Positions 1-8,779 of a stretch of DNA of 64,000 bases are shown one piece after another. The notes under the pieces are model-generated. The model made no database searches. It was not told the DNA's origin and was given only the letters and a program-made list of their open reading frames with translations. The stretch is from Pyxidicoccus parkwaysis. GTDB taxonomy: Bacteria > Myxococcota > Myxococcia > Myxococcales > Myxococcaceae. The position numbers and the translations under genes were made by a program. Numbering within the stretch: the stretch's first letter is position 1; each line of letters opens with the position of its first letter. The stretch spans positions 7,616,001 to 7,680,000 of the forward strand of contig NZ_CP071090.1 in assembly GCF_017301735.1 (NCBI RefSeq), in the 5' to 3' direction.

Positions 1-610
1 GCGGCACCTGCTCGCGCACCGGCAGCACGGCCTCGGCGCGGCCCAGGTCCACGATGATGTTGCCGCGCTCGAACCGCCGGGCAATGCCGGTGACAATCTC
101 GTTCTTGCGGTCCTTGTACTCGTTGAAGACGTTCTCCCGCTCGGCGTCGCGGGTGCGCTGCAGGATGACCTGCTTGGCCGTCTGCGCGGCGATGCGGCCG
201 AAGCCGCGGCGGAAGGTCTTCAGGCGCAAGATGTCGCCGTACTGGTCGTCCTGCGCCTTGGCCTCGGCGGCGTCCTCGTCGCGGTAGAAGATCTGGAAGA
301 CGAGCTCGTCCCCGGACTCCACCTCCATGCCCTTCTTGTGCGCCTCGCCGGTGGTGATCTGATTCACCGCCTGGACGGGGTCCACGATTTCATCCACCAC
401 GGTGATGGCCTGGAACAGCTCCACCACGCCCTTGTCGGGGTCGTACTTGGCCTCGAGCTCGCGGTCCTGGCCGAAATGCTTCTTGGCCGCGGTCTTCATC
501 GCGTCCTCGAGGGTGGCAATCAGCACAGCCCGGTCGATGCCCTTGTCCTTGGCGACCTGGTCGAGGACGAGGTTGAGGTTGACGCTCGGGTTGGCTTGCT
601 GCGTGGCCAT
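1..610 (-). CDS. nusA: Transcription termination/antitermination factor NusA, N-terminal part (3' end outside window)
   Basis: NusA binds RNA polymerase and nascent RNA and modulates pausing, termination and antitermination. The visible 203 residues begin [20 protein letters not shown] and hold the NusA N-terminal polymerase-binding domain (about residues 5-130), followed by the start of the S1 domain around [20 protein letters not shown]. The rest lies beyond position 1. The ATG at 608-610 is preceded by a good ribosome site, AGGAGA, five bases upstream. rimP lies 62 bases upstream on the same strand, the classical rimP-nusA(-infB) order, which supports the call. Identification is firm; only the truncation by the window limits it. 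Confidence 0.96.
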   Translation of the reverse strand, partial: MATQQANPSVNLNLVLDQVAKDKGIDRAVLIATLEDAMKTAAKKHFGQDRELEAKYDPDKGVVELFQAITVVDEIVDPVQAVNQITTGEAHKKGMEVESGDELVFQIFYRDEDAAEAKAQDDQYGDILRLKTFRRGFGRIAAQTAKQVILQRTRDAERENVFNEYKDRKNEIVTGIARRFERGNIIVDLGRAEAVLPVREQVP

Positions 611-672
611 GGTGTTCTCCTAAAAGGGTCCACGGGCGTCCCCGCTCGGAGGGATGCCCTGTATGTCGACGT

Positions 673-1158
673 CTAGAACTCGAACTCCAGGTTCGCCTTC
701 GCGATGTCCTTGAAGAGGATGTGGAAGGTTCCGGCACCTTCCACGTCCACCGAGATGCCGTCGCCCGCCACCTCGGTCAGCGTGCCGGTGAAGTTCTTGC
801 GCGGGGGCTCGCCCACCGGCCCGAAGGTCTTCACCTTCACCTTCTGTCCCTTCACCCGCTCGAAGTGAGTCGGCTTCTTCAGCGGCCGGTTCACCCCGGG
901 GCTGGAGACCTCCAGGCTGTACTCGTGGGGGACGAGGTCCTCCACGTCGAGCGCGGGGTCCACCGCGCGCGACACCTGGGTGCACTCATCCAGCCCCACC
1001 CGCCCACCCGGCTTGTCGATGAACAACCGGAGGACCCAGCCCTCGCGCTCCCGGAGGAATTCCAGGTCCACGAGCTCCAGGCCTTCACCCGCGACAATGG
1101 GGTCAAGCAGGCTCATGGCCCGCTCCTCCACCGTCTGCTTGAGGTTCTTCTCCGACAT
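673..1158 (-). CDS. rimP: Ribosome maturation factor RimP
   Basis: RimP assists late maturation of the 30S subunit. The 161-residue protein has the usual length and the typical N-terminal alpha/beta domain (GLELVDLEFLREREGWVLRL, about residues 22-41), then the SRAVDPALDVEDLVPHEYSL segment and the SPGVNRPLKK motif (near residues 88-97), which are hallmarks of the family, followed by an SH3-like C-terminal domain. The frame is open far upstream on the minus strand, but only the ATG at 1156-1158 gives the family N-terminus, so that start is used. It forms an operon with nusA 62 bases downstream. A divergent amidohydrolase starts 207 bases away, so promoters for both must lie in 1159-1365; I see no convincing hexamers there. 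Confidence 0.95.
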   Translation of the reverse strand: MSEKNLKQTVEERAMSLLDPIVAGEGLELVDLEFLREREGWVLRLFIDKPGGRVGLDECTQVSRAVDPALDVEDLVPHEYSLEVSSPGVNRPLKKPTHFERVKGQKVKVKTFGPVGEPPRKNFTGTLTEVAGDGISVDVEGAGTFHILFKDIAKANLEFEF

Positions 1159-1365
1159 AACCGGGAAATCAGTCTCCAAAAACGCGAAAAGCGGGCACGC
1201 GGCCCACTTTTCGAGGTCCATCATCGAAAAATGTGGGGCGTCCGTAGCACACGCCCCGTCGGGGTGTAAAGGAAGGACGCACCCTCCTGCTCCGGGTGAA
1301 ACCTGCCCGACAGGGCGAGGAATTCCCAGGGGTTCCGAGCCCTGGGCGGGAGTTATAACGGGCCC

Positions 1366-2169
1366 ATGCACCTCATCGCCGCCGCGCAGATGGTGTCCAC
1401 CGCGGACAAGAGCCACAACCTGGAGGTCGCCACCCGCCTCGTGCGGCGGGCGGCCGGATTGGGAGCCCGCCTCGTTGGTCTCCCGGAGAACTTCGCGTGG
1501 ATGGGGCCGGAGCCCGAGCGCGCCGGCGCCGCCGAGGGCCTGGACGGGCCCACGCTCGGCCGCATGGCGGAACTGGCCCGAGACCTCAGGGTGACGCTGC
1601 TGGCCGGCAGCGTGTTGGAAACAGGCGCGCCGGGAGGTCGGCTCTACAACACCAGTGTCCTCTTCGGCCCGGGAGGCGAGCGGCTGGCCGTGTACCGGAA
1701 GATGCACCTGTTCGACGTGGAGGTGGGTGACGGGGCCACCTACCAGGAGTCCGCCGCCGTTGCGCCGGGCACTGAAGTCGTGGCCGCGGACACGGAGGTG
1801 GGCCGGCTGGGCCTGTCCGTCTGCTACGATTTGCGCTTCCCGGAGCTGTACCGGCGGCTGTCGAAGGATGGCGCCACCCTGCTGGCGGTGCCGGCGGCTT
1901 TCACGCTGATGACGGGCAAGGACCACTGGGAGGTGCTGCTCCGGGCGCGGGCCATTGAAAACCAGGCGTACGTGCTGGCTCCCGCACAAGGTGGGAAACA
2001 CTCCGCCAACCGCCTCACCTATGGCCATGCCATGGTGGTGGACCCGTGGGGGCTGGTGACGGCGCGCGCGTCTGAGGGCGAGGGGCTGGCGGTGGCGCCG
2101 GTGGACCCGGAGCTGCAAGCGCGCATCCGCCGCAACCTGCCCTGCCTGCAGCACCGCCGACTGGACTAG
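1366..2169 (+). CDS. Carbon-nitrogen hydrolase (nitrilase superfamily, Nit/omega-amidase-like)
   Basis: The 267-residue protein belongs to the nitrilase superfamily, which hydrolyses amides and related C-N bonds. The catalytic triad is visible: Glu in LVGLPENFAW (about residue 41), Lys in VYRKMHLFDVEV (about 110) and Cys in GLSVCYDLRFPELYR (about 153). The GRLGLSVCYDLRFPELYRRL pattern and the KMHLFDVEV segment place it in the Nit1/Nit2 branch. This branch covers omega-amidases acting on alpha-ketoglutaramate and deaminated-glutathione amidases; the sequence alone does not tell which. The ATG at 1366 gives the family N-terminus. It stands alone, divergent from rimP and 68 bases before the FecR lipoprotein. 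Confidence 0.88.
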   Translation: MHLIAAAQMVSTADKSHNLEVATRLVRRAAGLGARLVGLPENFAWMGPEPERAGAAEGLDGPTLGRMAELARDLRVTLLAGSVLETGAPGGRLYNTSVLFGPGGERLAVYRKMHLFDVEVGDGATYQESAAVAPGTEVVAADTEVGRLGLSVCYDLRFPELYRRLSKDGATLLAVPAAFTLMTGKDHWEVLLRARAIENQAYVLAPAQGGKHSANRLTYGHAMVVDPWGLVTARASEGEGLAVAPVDPELQARIRRNLPCLQHRRLD

Positions 2170-2237
2170 CGTGCCGGTGGCCGGGCCCGCGCGCTTCAGG
2201 TCCCTCCTCCGCTAGACTGCAGTCCCGGAAACCCCAC

Positions 2238-2711
2238 GTGAACGGACGACGCTGGCCACCCATGCTGCTCGCGCTCGCGCTCTCGGCCTCGAGTCTCGGC
2301 TGCTCCGCCGAGGAGACGCCGCCTGCGCCCGCGCTTTCCACCCGTCCGGCCCCCGCGCCCCGTGCCCACCTCAAGGGCGTGAAGGGCGCGGTGCAAATCA
2401 AGCGCGCCACCGAGGATGACTGGAGCGTGGCGCGCGAGGGACTGGCCCTCTTCGAGAACGACAAGGTGCGCACCGAGCTGGGCGCGGGCGCGGACCTCGT
2501 CTTCGCCAGCGACGGCGGCACGGTGCACCTGGGGGGCGACTCGCTCATCGGCATCGCCGAGACGCGCCCCCGTCCGGGCCAGCAGCGCACGGACCTCACG
2601 GTGCTGCGCGGCCGCATCGACGCGGAGTTGGAGCAGCCCTCCAAGCAGTCACTCACCGTCACCACGCCGGCCGCCACCATCCAGGCGGGAAGGGAGATTG
2701 TCTTCCAATGA
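2238..2711 (+). CDS. FecR-domain lipoprotein
   Basis: This 157-residue protein has a lipoprotein signal peptide ending in SASSLGC (Cys at about residue 22), a short Pro/Ala linker and a FecR-type beta domain (about residues 43-157), seen in KGAVQIKRATEDDWSVAREG, NDKVRTELGAGADLVF and LTVLRGRIDAEL. FecR domains are often periplasmic sensors or ligand-binding beta sandwiches, but there is no sigma factor beside it here, so its role is open. The start is GTG at 2238. It overlaps the next gene by four bases (ATGA), which suggests translational coupling with the LysM protein. Confidence 0.8.
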   Translation: MNGRRWPPMLLALALSASSLGCSAEETPPAPALSTRPAPAPRAHLKGVKGAVQIKRATEDDWSVAREGLALFENDKVRTELGAGADLVFASDGGTVHLGGDSLIGIAETRPRPGQQRTDLTVLRGRIDAELEQPSKQSLTVTTPAATIQAGREIVFQ

Positions 2712-3601
2712 AGACGGCGCTCCTCATGCTGCTGGCGGGACTGGGCGCCACCGCGCAGGACACGGCGGTGGTGGGCCCGCACGAGACGCTGCGACAGGTG
2801 GCGGAACGCACCGTGGGAGACCCGGGCGCCGCGGCGGAAATCCAGGCGCTCAACGGGCTCGCCACGGACACCGTGCCCGAGGGCACGCGGCTGAAGGTGC
2901 CTGGCGGGGAGCGCGCGCTGGCGCTGAAGGCGCTGGAGACGGCGCGCACCCTGGTGGGAGACGCGGGCGCGTCACCCGCCGCCGAGGCGCGGCTCAAGGA
3001 GGCGGAGGCGCACTTCCGCGCCGCCCGCTACGCGCAGGCCTCCGAGGCGGCCAACGCGGCCGGGAAGCAGGTGGCCGCCGCCCCCACGCCGCAGTCCTCC
3101 GCCTTCAGCGTGGAGGTGGGCCGTGACGGAGGCACCACCACCGTCACCGTAAAAAAGGGCCCGCCGGTGCGCGTGGAGGCCGAGGGCGTCACCCGGCCCG
3201 TGCCTCCGGGTGTGTCGATGAGCGTGGAGAGGGGCCAGCCGCCCCCCGCGCCGCCGCCGGCCCTGGTGGCGCCGCAGCCGGGATTCCCCGAGGATGGGGA
3301 GTTGCTGAAGCGACGTCCGGACCGGGCGGGCCGGCTGGGGCCGGTGAAGCTGAGCTGGGCGGGCGTGCCCGGAGCGGAGCGTTACGAGGTGGAAGTCCTG
3401 CGCGACATGGAAGGCACGCCGGTCTTCGTCCAGGCCGTGTCCGCCGTCGAGGTGAAGCTGCCCGTGCTGCCGGCGGGCCGCTACCGGTGGACGGTGCGCG
3501 CGGTGGGGGCTGCGGGCAAATCCGAGCCCGGGCCGGTCCGGCGCTTCGAGCTGGTGTCGGAGCGGTTGAAGCTCGAAGTGCAGAAGGGACAGTGGCAGTA
3601 G
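2708..3601 (+). CDS. Secreted LysM-domain protein
   Basis: The 297-residue protein has a short signal peptide (MKTALLMLLAGLGATAQ), then a LysM-like module at about residues 20-62 (VGPHETLRQVAERTVGDPGA ... LNGLATDTVPEGTRLKVPG), which normally binds peptidoglycan glycan. A helical Ala-rich segment follows (about 65-125), then a Pro-rich linker and a C-terminal fibronectin-like domain (about 215-290; RYEVEVLRDMEG, LPAGRYRWTVRAVG). It starts inside the stop of the FecR gene, and the two probably form one periplasmic unit anchored to the cell wall. The HD-GYP gene begins 23 bases after its stop, so it may share the transcript. Function beyond wall binding is unknown. Confidence 0.78.
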   Translation: MKTALLMLLAGLGATAQDTAVVGPHETLRQVAERTVGDPGAAAEIQALNGLATDTVPEGTRLKVPGGERALALKALETARTLVGDAGASPAAEARLKEAEAHFRAARYAQASEAANAAGKQVAAAPTPQSSAFSVEVGRDGGTTTVTVKKGPPVRVEAEGVTRPVPPGVSMSVERGQPPPAPPPALVAPQPGFPEDGELLKRRPDRAGRLGPVKLSWAGVPGAERYEVEVLRDMEGTPVFVQAVSAVEVKLPVLPAGRYRWTVRAVGAAGKSEPGPVRRFELVSERLKLEVQKGQWQ

Positions 3602-3624
3602 CCACTGACTGGAGGAGCCGTACC

Positions 3625-5334
3625 GTGCGCCTTTTCAAAGCCATCCTCCTGTTGATGCTGGTGGTGGGCTTCGTCCCCACGCTGATGGTGGGCTGGCTCT
3701 CCGTGTCCCATACGCGCGAGCTGCTGGTGCGCGACGCGCAGGAGCTGGCGCAGGAGCGGGTGAAGCAGCTCCAGCTCAAGGCACAGGACTTCCTGGGCGA
3801 GCCCACCGAGGTGGTGCTGGGCCTGGCCCGCGTGCCCGGCGGCTTCTTCACGCTGCCCAGGGAAGCGCAGCAGACGCACCTGGCGTCGGTGCTCACGCAG
3901 CGGCGCGAGGTGCTGGCGCTCACCGTCTTCGGCCCGGACCGCAAGCGGCTGCCGGGGTTGCAGGCCTTCTCGCGGCACGACGTGTCCCCCAGCGCGCTGG
4001 CGGCGCACGAGGAGCGGGCCCGCGCGCTGCTGGAGAAGCTGGACGGGCTGGGCTACTCGGACGCGGTGACGGGGCCGGACGGCGCCGGGCCGGTGGTGAC
4101 GCTGGCCTTCCCCGTGGGCGAGCCGGTGAAGGGCTACATCTCTGCGGACCTGTCGCTGGCGGGGCTGCGGCGGATGCTGGAGCAGGAGCGCGTGGGCAGC
4201 ACCGGCTTCGCGTACGTGGCGGACCGGCACGGGCACCTCGTCGCGGGCGGCGGAGGCGTGGCGGGCCCGGGCGAGGACGTGTCGCGGCGCCAGCCGGTGG
4301 CGCACCTGTTGATGCAGTTGGAGCGCCACCCGGACACGGAGACGTTCCACGTGGGCAACTTCGGCGAGGGCCGGGACGCGGTGGTGGCCGCGTACACGGT
4401 GCTGCCGGAGACGGGCTGGGCCATCATCTCCGAGCAGCCGGTGGAGCACGCGTACCGGCAGGTGGAGGCCATGGAGCGCCGCATCCTCCTGGGCCTGGGC
4501 GCGGCCATCCTCGTGGCGCTGGTGCTGGCGGCGCTCTTCTCGCGAAACCTCACGCGGCCCCTCAAGGGCTTCACGAAGGGCGCGCTGGAGCTGGCGCGCG
4601 GCAAGTTCGGCGTGGAGGTGGACGTGCCGCAGAAGAACGAGCTGGGGGAGCTGGCCCAGACGTTCAACTACATGAGCAAGCAGTTGCTCGCGTACGACAT
4701 GGAGAACCGCGGCCTCTACGAGAGCCTGGAGAAGGGCTACCTCGAGACCATCGTCGCGCTGGCGAACTCCATCGACTCGAAGGACGCGTACACGCGCGGC
4801 CACAGCCAGCGGGTGGGCGACGTGGCGGTGGAGGTTGGCCGCGAGCTGAACCTCACCGAGCGCGAGCTGCGGCAGCTCCAGTACGGCGGCATCCTCCACG
4901 ACATCGGGAAGATTGGCATCGTCGAGTCCATCCTCTGCAAGCAGTCGCGGCTGACGGACCAGGAGATGGCCATCATGCGCGAGCACCCGGCCATCGGCGA
5001 CGCCATCATCGGCCCGGTGAGCTTCCTCGGCGCGGTGCGCGCGTGCGTGCGCCACCACCACGAGCGCTGGGACGGCACCGGCTACCCGGACCGGCTGGCG
5101 GGCGAAGACATCCCCCTGCTGGCGCGCATCGTCGCGTGCGCGGACACGTTCGACGCGTGCACCTCCACGCGCCCGTACCAGAAGGCCATGCCGCTGGAGA
5201 AGGCGATGGAGATTCTCGACAACCTCAGCGGCGCGCAGCTGGACCCGAAGGTGGTGCTGGCGCTGCGGCGGGTGCTGGCGAAGCAGGGCGTGCGCCTGGA
5301 GGGCCACCGGCTGCCCGTCAAGCTCGCCTCGTAG
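3625..5334 (+). CDS. Membrane HD-GYP domain protein with CACHE-like sensor and HAMP (probable c-di-GMP phosphodiesterase)
   Basis: The 569-residue protein probably hydrolyses cyclic di-GMP in response to an extracytoplasmic signal. It has a transmembrane helix at about 5-25, a periplasmic dCACHE-like region (about 30-280; STGFAYVADRHGHLVAGGGG), a second membrane helix (about 285-308), a HAMP linker and a C-terminal HD-GYP domain (about 370-555). The HD-GYP residues are intact: TRGHSQRV, ILHDIGKIGI, MREHPAIGD, RHHHERWDGTGYPDRLAGED and ACADTFDA. The frame is open upstream into the LysM gene, but the GTG at 3625 is nine bases after GGAGG (3611-3615) and gives a membrane-anchored N-terminus, so it is preferred. 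Confidence 0.9.
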   Translation: MRLFKAILLLMLVVGFVPTLMVGWLSVSHTRELLVRDAQELAQERVKQLQLKAQDFLGEPTEVVLGLARVPGGFFTLPREAQQTHLASVLTQRREVLALTVFGPDRKRLPGLQAFSRHDVSPSALAAHEERARALLEKLDGLGYSDAVTGPDGAGPVVTLAFPVGEPVKGYISADLSLAGLRRMLEQERVGSTGFAYVADRHGHLVAGGGGVAGPGEDVSRRQPVAHLLMQLERHPDTETFHVGNFGEGRDAVVAAYTVLPETGWAIISEQPVEHAYRQVEAMERRILLGLGAAILVALVLAALFSRNLTRPLKGFTKGALELARGKFGVEVDVPQKNELGELAQTFNYMSKQLLAYDMENRGLYESLEKGYLETIVALANSIDSKDAYTRGHSQRVGDVAVEVGRELNLTERELRQLQYGGILHDIGKIGIVESILCKQSRLTDQEMAIMREHPAIGDAIIGPVSFLGAVRACVRHHHERWDGTGYPDRLAGEDIPLLARIVACADTFDACTSTRPYQKAMPLEKAMEILDNLSGAQLDPKVVLALRRVLAKQGVRLEGHRLPVKLAS

Positions 5335-5412
5335 GCGCGGCTTCTCGCGCCATGCCGGCGAGAAGGATGGTAGGGAGGGCGCGGCGCTGTTGAGACTTCG
5401 GAAGGTGCAACG

Positions 5413-5751
5413 TTGAGTTTCTGGGACCGCATCAAGCCCGCCCCCAAGCCCGTCTCCGGAACGGAGGTCCGCGTGTCTCCGGACGGCTCGCGGCTGGAGC
5501 TGGGCTGGGACGACGGGGCGAAGACGTCCGCCACCGCGCAGGTGCTGCGCCAGCAGTGCCCGTGCGCCGGGTGCGTGGACGAGTGGACGAACAAGCGCAC
5601 CCTGGACGCGACGAAGGTGCCCGCGGAGCTGCGCATCAAGGAAGTGCAGCCGGTGGGCAACTACGCGCTGGCCTTCGCCTTCAGCGACGGCCACACCACC
5701 GGCATCTACCCCTGGAAGCTGCTGCGCGAGGTCACCCAGCCCGTCACCTGA
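5413..5751 (+). CDS. DUF971 (gamma-butyrobetaine hydroxylase-like N-terminal domain) protein
   Basis: This 112-residue protein consists of one DUF971/GBBH-like N domain. The conserved Cys pair is visible in LRQQCPCAGCVDEWT (about residues 51-57), as is the C-terminal FSDGHTTGIYPWKLLRE motif, in which Gly-Ile-Tyr-Pro/Phe is typical. Stand-alone members are often encoded near iron-sulfur or Mrp/ApbC genes and may bind metal or a cluster, but none of those genes is adjacent here. The apparent start is TTG at 5413, where the family N-terminus begins. The kinase gene starts one base after the stop, so translational coupling is possible. The biochemical role is unknown. Confidence 0.82.
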   Translation: MSFWDRIKPAPKPVSGTEVRVSPDGSRLELGWDDGAKTSATAQVLRQQCPCAGCVDEWTNKRTLDATKVPAELRIKEVQPVGNYALAFAFSDGHTTGIYPWKLLREVTQPVT

Positions 5752-5752
5752 C

Positions 5753-7699
5753 GTGGAGGTCGTCCTGAACGAACGCTATCGGCTCGTGCGGCTCCTGGCC
5801 TCCGGCGGCATGGCGGAGCTGTACCTCGGCGTGGCGCGCACGGAGGGCTTCGAGCGCGTGGTGGCCATCAAGCGCGTGCTGCCGCACCTGGCGCAGGAGG
5901 CGGACATCGCGCGGATGTTCGTCACCGAGGCGCGGCTGGCCATGCTGCTGCAGCACCAGAACATCGCCACCGTGTACGACGTGGGCCAGGGCCCCGACGG
6001 GCTCTTCCTGGTGATGGAGCTGGTGGACGGCTGGGACCTGGGCGTGCTGCTGCGCACGGCCGCGCGGCAGGGCGTGCGCTTCCCGCCGCACCTGGCGGCG
6101 TTCATCGTCCTCCAGACGCAGGCCGGCCTCGCGCATGCGTACCGGAAGCTGCACGAGGGGCGACCGGTGATGGCGGCCCACCGCGATGTGTCTCCGTCCA
6201 ACCTCCTCGTGTCGCGCGAGGGCGAGGTGAAGGTGACGGACTTCGGCATCGCCAAGATGGAGGGCGGTTCCTTCACGGAGCCCGGCGTCTTCCGCGGCAA
6301 GGAGGCCTACAGCGCGCCCGAGGTGCTCCAGGGCTCGCCGGCCAATGCCCTCAGCGACCAGTTCTCCCTGGGCATCGTCTTCCACGAGCTGCTGGTGGGC
6401 CGGCATCCCTTCCACGACGTGAAGGAGCCCATGGCGGTGGCATACGCCATCCTGTCGCGCGAGGTGCCGCCGCTGCCACCGGACGTGCCCGCGCCGCTGG
6501 CCGAGGCCGTGCTGCGCATGTTGTCGCGAGCGCCCGAGCAGCGCTTCCCCACGCCCGAGGCCCTGAGCGAGACACTGGCGCGCTGGCTGGCCCGCTCCGG
6601 CGAGCCCGCGACGTCACAGGCGCTGGCGGACTTCACGCGGCAGCTCACCCTGCCGCCCACGCTGCGCGAGCAGGCCGAGGCGGATGTCGGCGGAGCGAAG
6701 GCGGCGGCCGTCACGCGCCCGTCGAACCCGGGGCCCTTCTCGCTTTCGCTCTCGCCCGTGATGGAGGCGGAGGAAGAGGAGGCACTGCCCGGCGGCCCCG
6801 CGCTCAGCGTCAGTGGGCGGCTGATTCACCGGTGTGCCCGCTGTGGCTCGCCGCTGTCCTCTCCGCATGCGCCGTGTGACCGGTGCGCGGAGGAGCTCTC
6901 CCCTCCTTCGCCGGCCTTCGCTCCGGTGGCTCCTGAAGCGGTGGTTGACGCCTCGGAGGAGGCTTCCACGGCCGCCGCGTATGGCTCGGTGCCGGCCCGT
7001 ACCGCGGCGTATGGCACGCCGGGGCATGCGGCGGCTCCGGGTGTCTCCGGGGCGGCGTCCGTACGCGGCGGGCCTGGACCTGAATCGGGTTCACGGCCAG
7101 GGGTTCACGCTGGCGCAGCGGCGTCCGCGCGTGGGGCCATGGCTCCCGGTGGTGCCGCACCTGGTGCTTCCACGGCGTCGGGCCGCTCGCGCCCCGGCAC
7201 GCCGCCTCCTCCGCAGTCCGCCCCCGCCGTACCATCCGCAGAGGAGTTCATCCCGCAGCGCAGCGTGCTCCAGACACCGGCCGAATCGCTGGAGCTGGCC
7301 GAGCGCGCGCCGCGCCCGGAGAGCGATTGGCAGGAGATGGAGGACCTGCCCCGCCCTCGAAGGCGCTGGGGGCGTGCCGTGGCGGTGCTTGGCGTGCTGG
7401 TCGTGCTCCTCGCGGGTGGGCTGTGGGCCATGTCCTCCGGCGCCATGACGGTGACGGGGCTCCTGGCGAAGCTGGGCGTGCCGATGCCCTCGCCCACCCT
7501 GAGCATCATCAGCAGCCCGCCGGGTGCCACCGTCCTCATCGACGGGCGGGAGGCAGGCACCACTCCCCTCGCGGTGGACAACCTCTACGCGGCGGAAAGG
7601 CCCATCACCTTGCAGCTCAAGCTCAAGGGCCACCGCACGTGGACGGGCACCTTCCGCGGCGGCGAGCCCGTCGAGTTCAAGGTCGCGCTGGAGCGCTGA
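5753..7699 (+). CDS. Transmembrane serine/threonine protein kinase with zinc-ribbon and PEGA domain
   Basis: The 648-residue protein has a Hanks-type kinase domain at about residues 8-285: ASGGMAELYLG loop, VVAIKRVL lysine, AHRDVSPSNLLV catalytic loop, TDFGIAK metal motif and FRGKEAYSAPEV activation segment. The HRDVSPxN form is common in myxobacterial kinases. It is followed by a two-CxxC ribbon (HRCARCGSPLSS ... PCDRCAEEL, about 360-382), a long Ala/Gly/Pro linker, a membrane helix (about 545-565) and a periplasmic PEGA domain (about 582-648; IISSPPGATVLIDGREAGTT). The GTG at 5753 is used; a start slightly downstream, after GGAGG at 5755-5759, is possible. The substrate is unknown. Confidence 0.92.
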   Translation: MEVVLNERYRLVRLLASGGMAELYLGVARTEGFERVVAIKRVLPHLAQEADIARMFVTEARLAMLLQHQNIATVYDVGQGPDGLFLVMELVDGWDLGVLLRTAARQGVRFPPHLAAFIVLQTQAGLAHAYRKLHEGRPVMAAHRDVSPSNLLVSREGEVKVTDFGIAKMEGGSFTEPGVFRGKEAYSAPEVLQGSPANALSDQFSLGIVFHELLVGRHPFHDVKEPMAVAYAILSREVPPLPPDVPAPLAEAVLRMLSRAPEQRFPTPEALSETLARWLARSGEPATSQALADFTRQLTLPPTLREQAEADVGGAKAAAVTRPSNPGPFSLSLSPVMEAEEEEALPGGPALSVSGRLIHRCARCGSPLSSPHAPCDRCAEELSPPSPAFAPVAPEAVVDASEEASTAAAYGSVPARTAAYGTPGHAAAPGVSGAASVRGGPGPESGSRPGVHAGAAASARGAMAPGGAAPGASTASGRSRPGTPPPPQSAPAVPSAEEFIPQRSVLQTPAESLELAERAPRPESDWQEMEDLPRPRRRWGRAVAVLGVLVVLLAGGLWAMSSGAMTVTGLLAKLGVPMPSPTLSIISSPPGATVLIDGREAGTTPLAVDNLYAAERPITLQLKLKGHRTWTGTFRGGEPVEFKVALER

Positions 7700-7709
7700 G
7701 CCCCGCGCC

Positions 7710-8240
7710 TCACTTCACGAGGCGCAGGTGGCCCCGGCGCGGCGTGGGCGGATCGTCCTTGGGCTCGTCCGTCGGCGGCGTGGGTGGCACCTCGGGCGCG
7801 TCACTGGCGCGCGTGTCTCCCGGCATGGGCACCTCGCGCAGGAAGGTGCGCGGACGCTCGGCGGCGACGGGCACCACCGGCACGGGCTGCGGCGGACGCG
7901 CCGACGCGGGCTGCTGGAGCAGCTCCGGCGGCATGTCGTCCGGGTACATCCAGAACTCCTTCGTCACGTGGCTGGCAATGGCGAACAACGCCGACCAGGG
8001 CACCGCCACCGTGAAGCGAGAGCCGGAGAAGCTCAGCGTGCAGCGCACGCCCCACTCGCCCACCGTCAAATCCGGCGGGTCGAAGCGGTAGGAGAGGTTG
8101 AGGCGCAGGTGGCCCTCTCCCCTGAGAGAGGCGGGGACGAGCACACCGGGGCGGCGCGCGTCCAGGTGGATCATCACCATCCCCTGGTCGAGCGCGGCCA
8201 ACAGCCGCTCCTTCTTGTCGAGACCCTTCTTGTCGTCCAT
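7710..8240 (-). CDS. sspB: SspB-type ClpXP adaptor
   Basis: SspB tethers ssrA-tagged proteins to ClpXP. The 176-residue protein has an N-terminal SspB-fold domain (about residues 12-115; DQGMVMIHLDARRPGVLVP, LRLNLSYRFDPPDL, CTLSFSGSRFTVAVPWSAL), a long Pro/Asp-rich linker and the C-terminal tail RRGHLRLVK. That tail closely resembles the ClpX-binding (XB) tail of Escherichia coli SspB, RPALRVVK, and is the strongest evidence. The ATG at 8238-8240 starts the family N-terminus; the frame runs further upstream only inside smpB. The gene lies 34 bases after smpB on the same strand, so tagging and tag-reading factors are co-encoded. Confidence 0.88.
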   Translation of the reverse strand: MDDKKGLDKKERLLAALDQGMVMIHLDARRPGVLVPASLRGEGHLRLNLSYRFDPPDLTVGEWGVRCTLSFSGSRFTVAVPWSALFAIASHVTKEFWMYPDDMPPELLQQPASARPPQPVPVVPVAAERPRTFLREVPMPGDTRASDAPEVPPTPPTDEPKDDPPTPRRGHLRLVK

Positions 8241-8274
8241 CCGGTGTACGGCGAGAGAAATTCGGGCGCCCCTC

Positions 8275-8763
8275 TCAACGTCGGCGCATCGCCCGGTCCA
8301 TCTCCCGCTTCGTCTCCCGCTCCTTGATGTCCTGGCGCCGGTCCTCGTGTTGCTTGCCGCGGCAGAGCCCCAGCTCCACCTTGGCTCGCCCGTTCTTGAA
8401 GTACAGCACAAGCGGGATGATGGAATAACCCCGCTCCCGCACCTTCGCCGCCCAACGGTCGATTTCCGCCCGGTGCAGCAGGAGCTTCCGGCCCCGGGTG
8501 GGCAGGTGGTCGAAGACGCTGGCGGCCTTGTACGAGCCGATGTTCGCGTTGAGCAGGAACAGCTCGCTACCCTTGGGGAGCGCGTAGGCGTCCGACAAGT
8601 TGGCGATTCCCTCCCTCAGCGACTTCACCTCGCTGCCGGTCAGCTCCAGCCCGGCCTCCAGCTTCTCGTCCACCGTGTAGTCGAAGCGCGCACGCCGGTT
8701 CTCGGTGATGACCTTCACCCCGGGCTCACCGCCGGGTCCCTTCGACTTGCCGCTGGATGTCAT
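8275..8763 (-). CDS. smpB: SsrA-binding protein SmpB
   Basis: SmpB binds tmRNA and delivers it to stalled ribosomes for trans-translation. The 162-residue protein matches the family across its length: ITENRRARFDYTVDEKLEAG, LTGSEVKSLREGIANLSDAY, NANIGSYKAASVFDHLPTR, RKLLLHRAEIDRW, GYSIIPLVLYFKNGRAKVEL and the basic tail GLCRGKQHEDRRQDIKERE, which inserts in the mRNA channel. The ATG at 8763 gives a roughly 15-residue hydrophilic extension before the core. It sits between panC (16 bases upstream) and sspB (34 bases downstream). No tmRNA gene is recognisable in the window. Confidence 0.97.
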   Translation of the reverse strand: MTSSGKSKGPGGEPGVKVITENRRARFDYTVDEKLEAGLELTGSEVKSLREGIANLSDAYALPKGSELFLLNANIGSYKAASVFDHLPTRGRKLLLHRAEIDRWAAKVRERGYSIIPLVLYFKNGRAKVELGLCRGKQHEDRRQDIKERETKREMDRAMRRR

Positions 8764-8779
8764 ACGCGTCCCGGGTCTC

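Noticed and set aside
1159-1365. Riboswitch or RNA leader upstream of rimP
   Set aside because: A short GC-rich dyad (ACACGCCCCG/CGGGGTGT near 1247-1267) is present, but there is no recognisable riboswitch core and the gap is short.
3481-5694. Minus-strand frame of about 737 codons opposite the HD-GYP gene
   Set aside because: The plus strand encodes complete HD-GYP motifs; the antisense product is His/Arg/Leu-rich and has no domain.
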